A DNA stretch of 64,000 nt from Microbacterium cremeum (GCF_015277855.1 NZ_CP063812.1:3224001-3288000); one strand, 5' to 3'; positions 44,607-53,116 are shown, counted from the stretch's first letter. A program made the numbers and translations. Notes: generated by a model from the sequence alone, not told the origin.

Positions 44607-44630
44607 CTCGTGCTCCTCCGGATCGGATGC

Positions 44631-44688
44631 TCCGCAGTCACTTTCTGCGGTCTCAGGGTCGTGTTGTCCCGCAGAAAGTGACTGCGGA
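44631..44688. repeat. Perfect 20-bp inverted repeat, same family as the 43.6-kb repeats
   Basis: TCCGCAGTCACTTTCTGCGG (44631-44650) and its exact complement (44669-44688) are separated by 18 nt. It lies between rhaI and the alpha/beta hydrolase gene and would form a long hairpin in the rhamnose mRNA, a likely processing or termination point. Confidence 0.78.
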
Positions 44689-44795
44689 ACGGCGGGGGCG
44701 GGTCGGGGTCGGGGCGGGGGGGCGGATCGGGGTCGGGGTAGGAGTGGGGGTTGGGTGGGAGTGGCGCGGGGCGGGTCGGGGCGGGGGCGGCGGAC
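44689..44795 (+). other. G-run-rich tract with G-quadruplex potential
   Basis: The plus strand has more than a dozen runs of three to seven G separated by one to six bases, ending just past the rhaI stop. No coding frame is supported. It could form quadruplexes on the plus strand DNA and C-rich RNA on the rhaI transcript. Confidence 0.6.
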
Positions 44796-45962
44796 CTACG
44801 CGCCCCAGCCGGCCTGGGTGCCGCCGACGCGGTCGGCGGCGATCCGCTGCTGGTGGCCGGATGCCGCGTATGCGGCCATCGGGTCGGCGGCGAGCCCGCG
44901 CGACTCGCGCCACTCAGCCAGCGCGGGGCGCACGTCGCTGTAGAACGCGTCCATGAAGATCGCGTTGGCGGCGAGCACGTCGTTGGACTGCTGCGCCGCG
45001 GCGAGGGCGTCGCGGTCGACGAGCAGCGCGCGCGCCGTCATCTCCTGGACGTTCAGCACCGAGCGGATCTGCCCGGGGATCTTGTCTTCGATGTTGTGGC
45101 ACTGGTCGAGCATGAACGCCACGTCGGGGTTGCCGAGGCCGCCGCCGCGGACCACCTCGAAGATGATGCGGAACAGCTGGAACGGGTCGGCCGCGCCCAC
45201 GATCAGATCGTCGTCGGCGTAGAAGCGCGAGTTGAAGTCGAACGAGCCGAGCTTTCCGAGCCGCAGCAGCTGCATCACGATGAACTCGATGTTCGTGCCG
45301 GGCGCGTGGTGGCCGGTGTCGAGGCACACCACGGCGCGGTCGCCGAGCGCCGCGACCTGCGCGTACGACGTGCCCCAGTCCGGCACGTCGGTGTGGTAGA
45401 ACGCCGGCTCGAAGAACTTGTACTCGAGCACGAGGCGCTGCTCGTCGGACAGGCGCGCGTAGATCTGCTGCAGCGAGTCCTGCAGACGGTCCTGGCGGGC
45501 GCGCATGTCGTTCTGGCCGGGGTAGTTGGAGCCCTCGGCGAGCCAGACCTTGAGGTCGCGCGACCCGGTCTGGCTCATGATGTCGATGCACTCGAAGTGG
45601 TGGTCGATCGCCTTCTGGCGGATGCGGTCGTCGTGGTGGGTGAGCGCGCCGAACTTGTAGTCCTCGTCCTGGAACGTGTTCGAGTTGATCGTGCCGAGCT
45701 GCACGCCGAGGTCTTCTGCGTGGCGGCGCAGCGCGGCGTAGTCGTCGACCTTGTCCCACGGGATGTGCAGGGCGACGCTCGGCGCCAGCTTCGTGTAGGC
45801 GTTCACCTGTGCGGCGTCGGCGATCTTCTCGTACGGATCGCGCGGCGTCCCGGCCGTCGTGAAGACGCGGAACCGCGTGCCCGAGTTGCCGAAGGCCCAC
45901 GAGGGCAGCTCGATGCCCTGGCCTTCGAGCGCGGAGAGGATCTGGGGAGACAGCGTCGTCAT
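44796..45962 (-). CDS. rhaI: L-rhamnose isomerase
   Basis: 388 residues from ATG 45962, which overlaps the rhaM stop by 4 nt. Converts L-rhamnose to L-rhamnulose with divalent metal in the cytoplasm. The TIM-barrel isomerase pattern of the Pseudomonas stutzeri-type enzyme is clear: ELPSWAFGNSGTRF (about 18-31), HIPWDKVDDY (about 67), KVWLAEGSNYPGQND (about 139-153), EYKFFEPAFYHTDVPDWG (about 178-195, metal Glu), CLDTGHHAPGTNIE (about 213-226) and FDFNSRFYADDDLI (about 243-256). The C-terminus WGA is typical. Confidence 0.95.
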   Translation of the reverse strand: MTTLSPQILSALEGQGIELPSWAFGNSGTRFRVFTTAGTPRDPYEKIADAAQVNAYTKLAPSVALHIPWDKVDDYAALRRHAEDLGVQLGTINSNTFQDEDYKFGALTHHDDRIRQKAIDHHFECIDIMSQTGSRDLKVWLAEGSNYPGQNDMRARQDRLQDSLQQIYARLSDEQRLVLEYKFFEPAFYHTDVPDWGTSYAQVAALGDRAVVCLDTGHHAPGTNIEFIVMQLLRLGKLGSFDFNSRFYADDDLIVGAADPFQLFRIIFEVVRGGGLGNPDVAFMLDQCHNIEDKIPGQIRSVLNVQEMTARALLVDRDALAAAQQSNDVLAANAIFMDAFYSDVRPALAEWRESRGLAADPMAAYAASGHQQRIAADRVGGTQAGWGA

Positions 45963-46345
45963 GGTGCGGTGCTTTCTTCGCGGGCGGATGCCTCGGCATC
46001 CGCGATCTGGTCTTCGAGGTGGAAGATCTCGGTGAGCGGGGTGGCGGCCTGGTCGGGGCGGCCGTCGAGCCCCACGAAGAAGCGGCTCATCTCGTCCTCC
46101 CACCGGGCGGCGACGGGGGATGCCGCGAGATACGCCTGCGCCGCGGCGTCGTCGTCGGTCTCGTAGTAGCCGAGGAGGCGGCCGCCCTCGCCGAGGAACA
46201 GTGAGTAGTTGCGCCGCCCGGCGGCGGCGATCTCGGCGAGCATCTCGGGCCGCACCGGCGTGTGCCGGGCGAGGTACTCGTCGAGCAGCTCGGGCTTGAC
46301 CTGCAGCTCGAAGCAGACCCGCGTCGTCGCGGTCTCACTCGTCAT
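45959..46345 (-). CDS. rhaM: L-rhamnose mutarotase
   Basis: 128 residues. The ferredoxin-like fold family interconverts alpha- and beta-L-rhamnose. Visible: RVCFELQVKPELLDEYLARHTPVRPEMLAEI (about 9-39, including the active-site His), NYSLFLGEGGRLLGYYETDD (about 46-65, with conserved Tyr residues) and ARWEDEMSRFF (about 80-90, Trp and catalytic region). First gene of the rhamnose operon, with the operator and promoter 31-72 nt upstream of its start and its stop overlapping rhaI. Confidence 0.93.
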   Translation of the reverse strand: MTSETATTRVCFELQVKPELLDEYLARHTPVRPEMLAEIAAAGRRNYSLFLGEGGRLLGYYETDDDAAAQAYLAASPVAARWEDEMSRFFVGLDGRPDQAATPLTEIFHLEDQIADAEASAREESTAP

Positions 46346-46375
46346 GGGATCGTCCTCGGTCTCAGTGGTGGTGCG

Positions 46376-46387
46376 TGAATCGTTTCA
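46376..46387. promoter_or_regulatory. LacI-type operator TGAATCGTTTCA of the rhamnose operon
   Basis: Near-perfect palindrome (TGAA...TTCA) just downstream of the -10 box of the rhaM promoter. An overlapping perfect repeat ATCGTTT...AAACGAT (46379-46385 and 46394-46400) may add a second half-site pair. It lies in the divergent gap with the LacI gene at 46494. Confidence 0.62.
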
Positions 46388-46388
46388 A

Positions 46389-46417
46389 AGCATAAACGAT
46401 CGCCCCCGGTCGCGCAA
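46389..46417 (-). promoter_or_regulatory. Promoter of the rhaM-rhaI operon
   Basis: Minus strand: -35 TTGCGC (46417-46412), 17-nt spacer, -10 TATGCT (46394-46389), about 44 nt before the rhaM start. Confidence 0.6.
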
Positions 46418-46493
46418 CGAGACAGCGCTTGCTCGTCGGATACGCCGCGTGACGCGAGGACGCGGTAGCGTTTCGCGCGAGGAGGTGGCTCGG

Positions 46494-47501
46494 ATGACGG
46501 TGAGCGTGCGGGACGTCGCGGCTGCGGCATCCGTCTCGGTGGGCACCGTGTCGAACGTGCTCAACCGGCCGTCGAAGGTGTCTCCGGCGACGGTGGAGCG
46601 GGTGATGCAGGCCATCGAGGAGCTCGGCTTCGTGCGCAACGACGCCGCCCGGCAGCTGCGCGCCGGACGCAGCCGCAGCATCGCGCTGATCGTGCTGGAT
46701 GCCGGCAACCCGTTCTTCGCCGAAGTCTCCCGCGGCGCCGAGGACCGGGCTGCGGAGTCGGGGATGAGCGTGCTGATCGGCAACAGCGACGAGCGCAGCG
46801 ACCGCGAGGGAGCCTACCTCGACCTGTTCCGCGAGCAGCGGGTCAACGGTGTGCTGGTGACCCCCGTCGGCGGAGACCTGGCACGGCTGCAGCGTCTGCA
46901 CGACGGCGGCGTGCCGGTGATCCTGGTCGACCACGAGGACGCCGGGCACGTCTTCGCGTCGGTCTCGGTCGACGACGTCGAAGGCGGCCGCCTCGCCGCG
47001 TCGCACCTGCTCTCGACGGGCCGTCGGCGCCTCGCGTTCGTGAGCGGGCCGCTCAGCCTCCGTCAGGTCGCCGATCGCCTGGAGGGGGCGCGGCGGGCGG
47101 TGGACGAGGTCGCCGGCGCAACGCTCGAAGTGATCGAGATGCCGGCGCTGTCGGTGCTGCAGGGGCGCGCGGCCGGCGAGGCGATCCGCGCCCGGCCGGC
47201 GGCGGAACGCCCCGATGCCGTCTTCGCCGCGAACGACCTGCTCGCCGTCGGCGCGCTGCAGGCCTTCACGCTCATGTCGGACGTACAGGTGCCGCGCGAC
47301 ATCGCCCTCATCGGCTACGACGACATCGACTTCGCCTCTGCGACGGTCGTGCCGCTGAGCTCGATCCGCCAGCCCGCGCACCTCATCGGCTACACCGCCG
47401 TCGACCTGCTGCTGAAGGACCTCGACGATCCGGACGGCGAGCACGAGCGCACCGTGAGGTTCCAGCCTGAGCTGATCGTGCGGGAGTCCACGGGGGCCTG
47501 A
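46494..47501 (+). CDS. LacI-family repressor of the rhamnose operon
   Basis: 335 residues from ATG 46494 with GGAGG 8 nt upstream. HTH at about 2-30 (VSVRDVAAAASVSVGTVSNVLNRP), hinge RNDAARQLRAGRSRSIALIVLDAGNPFF, then the sugar-binding core with FAANDLLAVGALQAF and LIGYDDIDFASATVVPLSSI. Divergent from rhaM, with a LacI-type palindrome over the rhaM promoter, so it most likely represses the rhamnose genes and is released by L-rhamnose or a phosphorylated intermediate. The effector is inferred only from the neighbourhood. Confidence 0.9.
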   Translation: MTVSVRDVAAAASVSVGTVSNVLNRPSKVSPATVERVMQAIEELGFVRNDAARQLRAGRSRSIALIVLDAGNPFFAEVSRGAEDRAAESGMSVLIGNSDERSDREGAYLDLFREQRVNGVLVTPVGGDLARLQRLHDGGVPVILVDHEDAGHVFASVSVDDVEGGRLAASHLLSTGRRRLAFVSGPLSLRQVADRLEGARRAVDEVAGATLEVIEMPALSVLQGRAAGEAIRARPAAERPDAVFAANDLLAVGALQAFTLMSDVQVPRDIALIGYDDIDFASATVVPLSSIRQPAHLIGYTAVDLLLKDLDDPDGEHERTVRFQPELIVRESTGA

Positions 47502-47512
47502 CACGCGCGCCG

Positions 47513-47547
47513 CCCCGGCACCGGACTGTGCAGGTCCGGCACCGGGG
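47513..47547. terminator. Imperfect hairpin between the LacI gene and the PL8 lyase gene
   Basis: CCCCGG/CCGGGG and CCGGAC/GTCCGG pair with a symmetrical 2-nt internal loop and a 7-nt terminal loop in the 71-nt convergent gap; it can serve both genes. Confidence 0.55.
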
Positions 47548-47572
47548 ACGGTCGCGTGACGCGCCCTGCCCG

Positions 47573-50500
47573 CTAGCGCCCCGTCGCGAACGCCTCGTAG
47601 GGAACCGTCGTGGTCTCGGTCACGGATTCGCCGTCCACCGTCGCGGTCGCCGTGACGATCGCCTCACCGGCCTCCACCGCGGCGAGCTTCGTGTTGAAGG
47701 AGGCGCGAACGGTCTTGCCGGGCTTGACGTCCTCGATCGTCTTCTCGCCGTACGGCGTGACCACGACGACATCCATCCGCACGCTGTCGTCGTTGGTGAC
47801 CGAGACCGAGAGGCGCACCTTCTTGCCCCGCGTCTCGGGCGTCGCCTCCACCGAGACGGCCAGCACCGGCGAGTGCGCTGCGACGAGCCCGCCCATCGCG
47901 GCGACAAGGGCGGCTGTCCGCTGGTCGACGGTCTCCTGCGTGGCCGATTCCGTGCGGAAGGTCGACTTGGCGCTCTCCAGCGCGGACAGCACCGCCGACA
48001 TGCTCTCGAGCGTGTAGTCGGCGCTGTTCAGCCCGTTCGCCTGCTCGACCGCCTGCACGAGGCCGGCCTTGTCGGCGGTCACGGTCACCGGACACCATGC
48101 GAGTTCGTCTCCCGCGCTGTGCGTGATGAGCACCGACGTGGCGCCCGCGCGTCCGGCGCTGCCCTCGACGTCGATGCGGCCTCCGTCGCCGGCGCGTCCG
48201 GCGCCGGAGACGCGGACCACCTCGTCATCCAGCGAGTACGCGCGGAACTCCGCGTCGCCGGGCACGGGCCTGACGTTCGCCGAGATCGTGGCGGTGCTGC
48301 CCGCGGGCGTGCTGACCGCGGCGGCGCACTCGAGCGTGAAGCCCCCGTAGAGCTCGATCTCCCAGATGTTCAGCCCGTACTGAGTCGCCGGCAGGCCGGC
48401 CACCCGGACGAAGCGGATGTCGACCGGCGAGAAGTCGTGGGTGTGCGTCAGCGTCGGCTGCGCCGCCTCGACCCTGGCCAGCTGCATCCAGGTCGTCCCG
48501 TCCGCGGATCCCTCGATGCGGTAGTCGTTCGACGTCCCGGTCTCCCAGTGGACGATCGCGCGAGACACCGAGCGGACGCTCTCGAGATCGATCTGCAGCC
48601 AGTGCTCAGCCCTCGCCCGCGCCGACGACCACTTCGTCGCCATCGACCCGTCGTTGGCCTTGGACGCGACGATCGTCGCGTTGCCGTTGTACACGCTGTC
48701 GGCGGTGGCGGGGCGGTTCAGCGCCAGATTCTCCACGCCCGTCGCCACCGTCGGCGCGTCCACCACGGACGTGTCGGCGAAGACCTCGAACTCCCACAGC
48801 GAAGGGCCGTAGTTGAGCGCTCGCTTGAGGGTCTGCATCCGGACGAAGCGGGCGCTCGTCTCGTCGAAGGTGATCACGTCGATGCCGCCGTCGCTTCCCG
48901 CGCTCGGCGTGGCATAGGCGTCGCGCCAGTTCGTGCCGTCGTCCGACAGCTGGATCTTGTACGACTTCGCGAAGGCGGCCTCCCACGACAGGCGCACCGC
49001 CGCGACGGTCTGCGGGCGACCGAGGTCGACCTGGGCCCAGGCTCCATCGGAGTTGTTCCCCCGCCACCGCGTGGCGGGGTCGCCGTCGGCGAGCAGGTGC
49101 ACGAGGTTGTACCCCGAGTACCCGGAGGCGCGCGTGGCGCTGTCGGCGGCCAGGTTCACCCCGGCCTCGACACCGAACTCGCGGATCGCGAACGCCTCGG
49201 CGTCGCTTTCGAGCAGCAGGATGCGCACGAACGTCGCGGGGGTCGGGGTGATCGCGACCTCGGTGGTCCCGCCGGTCCCGTCGACGACATGGGTGTGATC
49301 CGTCCAGGCGGCGCCGTCCTGCGACGTCTGGATGAGGAAGTCCCGCGCGTAGGCGTCGGCCCAGTCGACCGTGACCTTCGTCACCCACGAACCACGGGCG
49401 AGTCGCTTCGAGACCCACACCGGGCCCTCGGCGTCGGCGGCCCACACCGTGTCGGCGTCACCGTCGCCGAGCGCGGCCACCGACCCTCCGTCGGCGGTGG
49501 CGCCGGCGGAGTAGACGGATGCCTCGGGCGCGCTGCCCGCGACGAGGTCCGCGGTGACGGTCCTGCCGAGGTTCGCACCCGAACCGAGCAGGAACGTGCC
49601 GTGCCAGTCCGCACGAGGGCCCGTCAGCCCGACCGTCACGGTGAGCCCCGGTCGATCCGGGTTGGCGACGCTGACCTCGGGGGTCTCGCCGCGCTCGTCC
49701 ACGAGGACGATGCTCGGCTGGTCGACCGTCAGAGTCCGGCCGCCGCCGACCTCGAGCGAGCCGGCACGGTAGAACGCGGCCATGGTCAGTTCCCGCTCGT
49801 CGTGACGGACCGCCTGCACCTCGGTGTCGTTCCGGATGGTCCGCACGGCGGGGTCGGCCGCGTACGCCTCGACCTCGGCCGAGGTCGCGGCGGGCAGCAC
49901 CGTGTAGTCGTAGCTCGCCGAGTCCGGACGGTTCCCGTGATCGACGTACAGCGTGAAGGCATCGCGGGTGACCGCGTCCTCGTCGATCCAGTTGCCGGTC
50001 TGGGGCTTGTTCGACACCTTCACGTCCTGGCCGGGCGCGAAGACGTACCCGACCTCATCGTTGTACGCCCACGTCGCGTCGCCGATACCCTGCGCGTCGG
50101 CCGGTTCGAGGGCGTTCCCGCCCACCGCGGCGTTCGGCTTGGCCGCTGCCTGGTTGATCGTCGTGTGCACCGCGGCGTCGCTCGACGAGCGGATGCCGGC
50201 GCCGAGGGCGACCATCTCGTCGTCGAACAGGAAGTAGCTCTTCTGCGCGGTCGTCGCCGCCGTGTCGAGCGTCAGGACGTTCGCGCCGTACTCTCCGTTC
50301 GAGACGCCGCCGGTGAACCCGGCCCCGTCGCCGTTGCGGGTGCGGTTCTCGAACCCGCGCTCGGTCCGCTTCTCGTAGGGCGCGGTCACGCCGGGGTAGT
50401 GCCACCAGTCGAAGGCGGGGCCGAGGTCGAGGTACTCGCGGTTGGTGACCTGGATCGCGGTCGCCCCCATCGAGTTCCAGTAGACCGGGTTGCCCAGCTC

Positions 50501-51691
50501 CGGGCGGTAGGCGGTGCGGAGCTCGCCGCCGAAGGTGCGCGACGAGTTCAGCCGGGTGAAGATGCCGTACTCGTCGCGGAGGTGAGAGCTGAACTCGGAC
50601 CGCCAGAAGTACTTGTCGCCGGTGATGCCGTTGCTGCGCGTGTTGCCGAGGATGCCGTCCAGCACCGCCTGGTAGCTCGTGGCGTAGAGGGCATCGGTGC
50701 GCACCATCCGCTCGAGCGGCTCGATGAACTCGGAGGCATGGCTGGTCACGCCGGCGATCGTCTTCGGGGGCCGGTAGTTCAGGTACAGCATCCCGATCTC
50801 GCCGCGGATCAGCCACCGGGTGCCGTTGACGATGTAGAACGCGATCGAGTCCAGCTGATCCCGCGAGAACGCCAGGCTCGTGCCCCTCGCCACGTCCGCC
50901 CACAGCGCCGCGTACGTGAAGAGCACCATTCCGTAGCCCTCGCTGTACAGCTGGGCTCCGTGCGCCCAGAAGCTGGCATCCGGCTGCACCGCTTCGTTCA
51001 CCGCTCCCGAGTCGTCGACGGCGATCGTCGCCACGATGGTCTGGAAGCCGGTCTGGATGCGGGCGATGTCGCGGGTCGCGAGTGCTTCGAAGATGTAGTT
51101 CGACGTGCGCCACGCGCCGTTGGCCCCGACGGGATCGAGCTTGCCGGTGTTGTGCTGGAGCGTGACGGCGAACGCCTCCTCGCTCAGCTCCTCGCCGAGG
51201 AAGATCGAGATCCGCCCCATGGCGATGGATTCGCCGATCTCGGTCTCCCACCAGTTCTGGTTGCCCGGGTTCACCGCGTCCCAGTGCACGAGCGCCCGCT
51301 CGACGGCAGCGAGCACCGCGGGATCGCCGTATCCCTGCGCATCGGCATCCCGGTACGCCTGCGTCAGTGCGAGCATGCGGTACAGCGCGATGTAGGCCGA
51401 CCAGGTCGACCCGTTCGCAGAACTCGTGCGATCGGCATAGTCGACGTCCGACCAGGACCCGTCGGCGTTCTGCGACTGGACGTAGTCCAGCGCCTCCGAC
51501 GTGCGGGCCAGATAGATGCCGTTGGCCAGGAGGATCTCATCGCCCTGGCTGAGGTAGTACTCCTGCAGCCGCGATTCGATCGTCCGGACGTCCTCTTCCG
51601 GCGTCGCCGCCGCCGCGGGCGCGGCGACGACGGCCGAGAAGACGAGCGCCAGGGCGAGCACGATCCCCGTCATCGCCTTGAGGTTCTTCAT
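47573..51691 (-). CDS. Secreted polysaccharide lyase family 8 (xanthan/hyaluronate/chondroitin lyase-like) with three F5/8C domains
   Basis: 1372 residues. Signal peptide about 1-29 (FSAVVAAPAAAA). Alpha/alpha-toroid lyase domain about 30-420: NWWETEIGESIAMG (about 147-160), DASFWAHGAQLYSEGYGM (about 241-258, catalytic His and Tyr region), LERMVRTDAL (Arg region, about 330). Beta-sandwich lyase part about 430-720 (FDWWHYPGVTAPYEKRTE; NDEVGYVFAPGQDV). Then three discoidin-like F5/8C domains (about 735-1115), an Ig-like segment, a FIVAR-like helical segment (about 1210-1275) and the shared terminal module (1277-1372), here without the Cys pair. It cuts a uronic-acid polysaccharide by beta-elimination; substrate uncertain. 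It follows the binding-protein gene by 6 nt. Confidence 0.87.
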   Translation of the reverse strand: MKNLKAMTGIVLALALVFSAVVAAPAAAATPEEDVRTIESRLQEYYLSQGDEILLANGIYLARTSEALDYVQSQNADGSWSDVDYADRTSSANGSTWSAYIALYRMLALTQAYRDADAQGYGDPAVLAAVERALVHWDAVNPGNQNWWETEIGESIAMGRISIFLGEELSEEAFAVTLQHNTGKLDPVGANGAWRTSNYIFEALATRDIARIQTGFQTIVATIAVDDSGAVNEAVQPDASFWAHGAQLYSEGYGMVLFTYAALWADVARGTSLAFSRDQLDSIAFYIVNGTRWLIRGEIGMLYLNYRPPKTIAGVTSHASEFIEPLERMVRTDALYATSYQAVLDGILGNTRSNGITGDKYFWRSEFSSHLRDEYGIFTRLNSSRTFGGELRTAYRPELGNPVYWNSMGATAIQVTNREYLDLGPAFDWWHYPGVTAPYEKRTERGFENRTRNGDGAGFTGGVSNGEYGANVLTLDTAATTAQKSYFLFDDEMVALGAGIRSSSDAAVHTTINQAAAKPNAAVGGNALEPADAQGIGDATWAYNDEVGYVFAPGQDVKVSNKPQTGNWIDEDAVTRDAFTLYVDHGNRPDSASYDYTVLPAATSAEVEAYAADPAVRTIRNDTEVQAVRHDERELTMAAFYRAGSLEVGGGRTLTVDQPSIVLVDERGETPEVSVANPDRPGLTVTVGLTGPRADWHGTFLLGSGANLGRTVTADLVAGSAPEASVYSAGATADGGSVAALGDGDADTVWAADAEGPVWVSKRLARGSWVTKVTVDWADAYARDFLIQTSQDGAAWTDHTHVVDGTGGTTEVAITPTPATFVRILLLESDAEAFAIREFGVEAGVNLAADSATRASGYSGYNLVHLLADGDPATRWRGNNSDGAWAQVDLGRPQTVAAVRLSWEAAFAKSYKIQLSDDGTNWRDAYATPSAGSDGGIDVITFDETSARFVRMQTLKRALNYGPSLWEFEVFADTSVVDAPTVATGVENLALNRPATADSVYNGNATIVASKANDGSMATKWSSARARAEHWLQIDLESVRSVSRAIVHWETGTSNDYRIEGSADGTTWMQLARVEAAQPTLTHTHDFSPVDIRFVRVAGLPATQYGLNIWEIELYGGFTLECAAAVSTPAGSTATISANVRPVPGDAEFRAYSLDDEVVRVSGAGRAGDGGRIDVEGSAGRAGATSVLITHSAGDELAWCPVTVTADKAGLVQAVEQANGLNSADYTLESMSAVLSALESAKSTFRTESATQETVDQRTAALVAAMGGLVAAHSPVLAVSVEATPETRGKKVRLSVSVTNDDSVRMDVVVVTPYGEKTIEDVKPGKTVRASFNTKLAAVEAGEAIVTATATVDGESVTETTTVPYEAFATGR

Positions 51692-51697
51692 GATGCG

Positions 51698-52999
51698 TCA
51701 GTTCTGCGCGGCGAGCGCGTCGATCTCGTCGGCGGCCTGCTGCATGACCTCGGCGAGGTCGCCCTGGCCCGACATGACCGCTTCGCTCCAGGCGTCGCGG
51801 AACGTCTGCCAGATCTCGGTGGCGCCGGCGATGTTGGGAACGTCGACGGTGAGCGGCACGGACTCCGAGAACGTCTCGAGCACCGGGTTGGCGGCCAGGT
51901 AGTCCGCGGCGATGTCGGAGATGTCGGAGCGGATCGGGAACTGGCCGGTCGTCTCGAGCAGCGCGAGGTCGTTCTCGGCGTTCATCGTGAACTTGACGAA
52001 GTCCCACGCGGTCTGCTTGTTCTCGCACGATGTGTACAGACCGACGTTCTTGGAGTCCCCGAACGTGTAGGTGTCTTCGGGCGCGGTGCCGTTCGCCGTC
52101 GGAAGGGGGACGATGCCGTAGTCGACCTTGCCGTCGAACTGCCCCGCTCCCCACGGCCCGGCGATGCCCATCGCCGCGACACCGTCGGCGAACGGACCGG
52201 CCCAGGCGTCGCCGCTGTACGCCTCGGCCGACGAGTAACCCTCGGCATACAGCGTCTGCCAGAACTCCAGCGTCTCCATGCCCTCGGCGCCGGTGAAGGC
52301 GGCGGCGTCGTCCTCCACCAGCTGCGTTCCCCCGGAGTTGGCGAGGAAGAACGGGTAGAAGTCGAACAGCGCGTTCGTGTAGTCGCTCGACGCCGGCGGG
52401 TAGAGGATGAAGTCGGCGGCGCCGGCCTCCTTGATCGCCGCGGCCGCTGCCAGCACGTCGTCATACGTCTCGAGCTGCGGGTCCTCGGCATCCAAGCCCG
52501 CCTGCGCGAACGCATCCTTGCTGTAGTAGAGCATGAACGGGTTCGCCTTCCACGGCACCTGGTAGAGGTCACCGTCGGGCGAGCGGAATCCCTCGGCCGC
52601 GTCGCCGGAGCGCTCGGCGATGAACGACTCACCGTCGTCGAAGGTCGTCGAGATGTTCACCAGCCCGCCCTGCTTCTGGAAGGCGGGGACCGCTGCCGGC
52701 GCGGTGTTGTAGACGAGGCAGGGGGTGTTGCCGGCGGTGATCGCCGCCGAGATCGCGTCCTCCGACGACTTGCCGGACGGGATCGCCTCGGCGGTGACCT
52801 GCTCGTCGGGGTTCTCGGCGTTCCATGCCTCGACGACGGCCTCCGCCCACGCCATCTCCTGCTCGTTGGTCGAGTACCAGATCTTGATCGGCCCGGAGCT
52901 GAGCCCAGACCCCCCGGCGTCGGCCTGTCCGGCCGATCCGCACGCCGCCAGCGGCAGTGCGATCACGGCGAGTGCTGCGACGCCCGCAAAACGCTTCAT
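51698..52999 (-). CDS. CUT1-family sugar ABC transporter substrate-binding lipoprotein
   Basis: 433 residues from ATG 52999, with AAGGAG 9 nt upstream; the longer frame upstream of it runs through the leader. Lipoprotein signal LAVIALPLAACGS puts the lipidated Cys at about 20. The solute-binding fold shows IKIWYSTNEQEMAWAEAVVEAWN (N-terminal strand-helix, about 38-60), VPWKANPFMLYYSKDAFAQAG and AAMGIAGPWGAGQF. It is anchored outside the membrane and delivers an oligosaccharide to the two permeases encoded upstream. It heads the binding-protein/PL8 transcript. Confidence 0.92.
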   Translation of the reverse strand: MKRFAGVAALAVIALPLAACGSAGQADAGGSGLSSGPIKIWYSTNEQEMAWAEAVVEAWNAENPDEQVTAEAIPSGKSSEDAISAAITAGNTPCLVYNTAPAAVPAFQKQGGLVNISTTFDDGESFIAERSGDAAEGFRSPDGDLYQVPWKANPFMLYYSKDAFAQAGLDAEDPQLETYDDVLAAAAAIKEAGAADFILYPPASSDYTNALFDFYPFFLANSGGTQLVEDDAAAFTGAEGMETLEFWQTLYAEGYSSAEAYSGDAWAGPFADGVAAMGIAGPWGAGQFDGKVDYGIVPLPTANGTAPEDTYTFGDSKNVGLYTSCENKQTAWDFVKFTMNAENDLALLETTGQFPIRSDISDIAADYLAANPVLETFSESVPLTVDVPNIAGATEIWQTFRDAWSEAVMSGQGDLAEVMQQAADEIDALAAQN

Positions 53000-53116
53000 T
53001 GCAAGGAACTCCTTCGTCCGAAAGCCGCCTCGGCGAGCCTTCTGCTGTTTCATGGCACTTCTTGTCCGTGTGTCACTTCGCACGGGTGATCAGCATCGGG
53101 ATGCACCGATCACCAG

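Noticed and set aside
47528..53089. An 1853-codon plus-strand open frame opposite the PL8 and binding-protein genes
   Set aside because: It is Arg/His/Val-rich, has no recognisable domain and lies exactly antisense to genes with clear signal peptides and motifs; it is a GC-driven shadow. The same applies to the long antisense frames at 28016-31084, 35605-38688, 1584-4952 and 14776-17526.
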